Under the pieces are notes generated by a model. The model saw only the letters and a program-made list of their open reading frames with translations, made no database searches and had not been told where the DNA came from. The position numbers and the translations under genes are program-made. DNA of 14,748 bases from Planctomycetaceae bacterium. GTDB taxonomy: Bacteria > Planctomycetota > Planctomycetia > Planctomycetales > Planctomycetaceae. Below are positions 13,681 to 14,748 of the stretch, piece after piece; the first letter of the stretch is position 1; each line of letters opens with the position of its first letter. The stretch spans positions 3,244 through 17,991 of the forward strand of contig DLVV01000077.1 of assembly GCA_003445035.1 (NCBI GenBank), in the 5' to 3' direction.

Positions 13681-14748
13681 ATGAGATGCATCCTTCAACT
13701 GATGTCGGCTCTCTGCGGCCTGTACGTGATGCTGGCTGGTGTGCCGTCAGTCTCGGTTGCCGACGACTGGCCTCAGTGGCTGGGCCCGGAACGGGATACG
13801 GTGTGGCGGGAAACGGGAATTCTCGAGACCTTTCCCGAGGGAGGACCGCCTCTGCGGTGGTCGCAGCCGCTGGGAGGCGGGTACTCAGGGCCGGCGGTGG
13901 CCGATGGGCGGGTGTTCGTGATGGATCGCCAAGCCGAGAAGATCGACCTGGCACGGGCGAAGATCCTGCACGATGGGGTCCCACCGCGAAACGCCAATTT
14001 CCTGAGAAAACTGTTGCCGGGTAACGAGCGGATCGTCTGCCTGGATGAGAAGACCGGCAAGAAGATCTGGGAGCAGAAGTGGACGTGTCCCTACACGACC
14101 GTCGCCATCTATGCCATCGGTCCGCGAGCGACTCCCACCGTGGACGGGTCGCGTGTCTTCGCGCTGGGGGCCGAAGGGGATCTGAAGTGTTTTTCTGTCG
14201 CCGATGGAAAACGGATCTGGGAACGTGATTTCAAGGCGGACTACGGTCTGAAGATCCCCGAGTGGGGGACGGCGGCCCATCCCCTGGTCGACGGCAACCG
14301 GCTGATCTGTGTGGTCGGCGGTAAAGGCACCACCTGTGTGGCATTTGACAAGCGGACCGGCAAGGAGATCTGGCGAGCCCTGTCGGCCTCCCAGCCCGGC
14401 TACTGTCCTCCCGTGATTCACACCATCGGCGGTCGCCGGCAGTTGTTGATCTGGCACGGCGACGGGGTGGAAGCGCTGGATCCCCGAACCGGTGAGGTGT
14501 TCTGGACGGTTCCGGTCAAGCCGACCTTCGGAATGTCGATTGGCCATCCGGTGGTCGAGGGCCGGCAGGTGTTCGTGATGAGTTTCAATCGTGTCTCGGC
14601 CTGCATCGAGGTGTCCGAAGATGGTGGTCGGGCGAAGCTGAAATGGAAGGGCAACGCCCGTCGCGGAGTCGGAGGTGTCTTCAACACGGCTGTGATTGCC
14701 GACGGACATGTCTACGCGGGGGGGCAGAATGGCCGATACGTCTGCGCC
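13681..14748 (+). CDS. Secreted PQQ-binding-like beta-propeller protein, N-terminal part (3' end outside window)
   Basis: From ATG 13681, 356 codons stay open to the right edge, so the gene is partial. GGAGAAAG about ten bases upstream supports the start. Residues 1 to about 27 form a Sec signal ending SVSVAD. DDWPQWLGPERD at 28-39 is the usual entry motif of planctomycete PQQ-like propellers. Blade motifs of the TGxxxW type recur: KTGKKIWEQ (124-132), ADGKRIWER (174-182), RTGKEIWRA (225-233) and RTGEVFWTV (269-277), each preceded by strands such as GDLKCFSV. About 25 basic residues (87-112, around ARAKILHDGVPPRNANFLRK) are inserted in the first blade. No haem-binding or dehydrogenase active-site motif is seen in this part, so PQQ binding and enzymatic activity cannot be claimed. 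It should act outside the cytoplasm. It is divergent from the DUF1501 gene across 176 bases. Confidence 0.9.
   Translation, partial: MRCILQLMSALCGLYVMLAGVPSVSVADDWPQWLGPERDTVWRETGILETFPEGGPPLRWSQPLGGGYSGPAVADGRVFVMDRQAEKIDLARAKILHDGVPPRNANFLRKLLPGNERIVCLDEKTGKKIWEQKWTCPYTTVAIYAIGPRATPTVDGSRVFALGAEGDLKCFSVADGKRIWERDFKADYGLKIPEWGTAAHPLVDGNRLICVVGGKGTTCVAFDKRTGKEIWRALSASQPGYCPPVIHTIGGRRQLLIWHGDGVEALDPRTGEVFWTVPVKPTFGMSIGHPVVEGRQVFVMSFNRVSACIEVSEDGGRAKLKWKGNARRGVGGVFNTAVIADGHVYAGGQNGRYVCA

Noticed and set aside
1..14748. Mobile elements, CRISPR, tRNA, phage or defence genes
   Set aside because: No transposase, integrase, regularly spaced direct repeats, tRNA-like cloverleaf or nuclease motifs were found on either strand.

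Overview
The window is GC-rich DNA from a heterotrophic member of the Planctomycetota. No rRNA or marker gene is present, so this rests on gene content. Several families here are heavily expanded in that phylum: a DUF1549/PSD1 protein, a DUF1501 protein, two secreted FGly-type sulfatases, a Tat-exported Gfo/Idh/MocA oxidoreductase, an FG-GAP/VCBS propeller, a PQQ-like propeller and a GYF_2-anchored membrane protein. No tRNA, rRNA, CRISPR array, transposase, integrase or phage gene was seen. No non-coding stretch exceeds about 220 bases.

Layout: (1) Bases 1-946, minus strand: the N-terminal part of a PSD1-family protein that runs off the left edge. (2) Bases 1165-3303, plus strand: a small zinc-ribbon SAM methyltransferase, then a Tat-exported oxidoreductase. 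(3) Bases 3305-4531, minus strand: a secreted seven-repeat FG-GAP propeller whose stop codon lies one base from the oxidoreductase stop. (4) Bases 4696-12097, plus strand: six tightly packed genes that look like one operon: small two-helix membrane protein, YbjQ-family protein, sulfatase 1, an 891-residue GYF_2-anchored membrane protein, a lipoprotein and sulfatase 2. Junctions are 3, 11 and 13 bases, then a 4-base and a 1-base overlap. (5) Bases 12122-13504, minus strand: a DUF1501 protein converging on the operon. (6) Bases 13681-14748, plus strand: the start of a PQQ-like propeller protein, divergent from DUF1501 and cut by the right edge.

Most products are predicted to be exported or membrane-bound, consistent with breakdown of sulfated polysaccharide or another extracytoplasmic substrate. 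The most interesting part is the six-gene block. Two sulfatases bracket a membrane protein and a lipoprotein that I cannot assign to any characterised function, and the genes are coupled by overlapping stop and start codons. The 164-base divergent region in front of the block holds a strong two-part inverted repeat (4599-4638), the best regulatory candidate in the window.

Two real genes, at the left and right edges, lack a start or stop inside the window and were recognised by translating the edges directly. Long antisense frames over most genes are treated as by-products of GC-rich codon usage.
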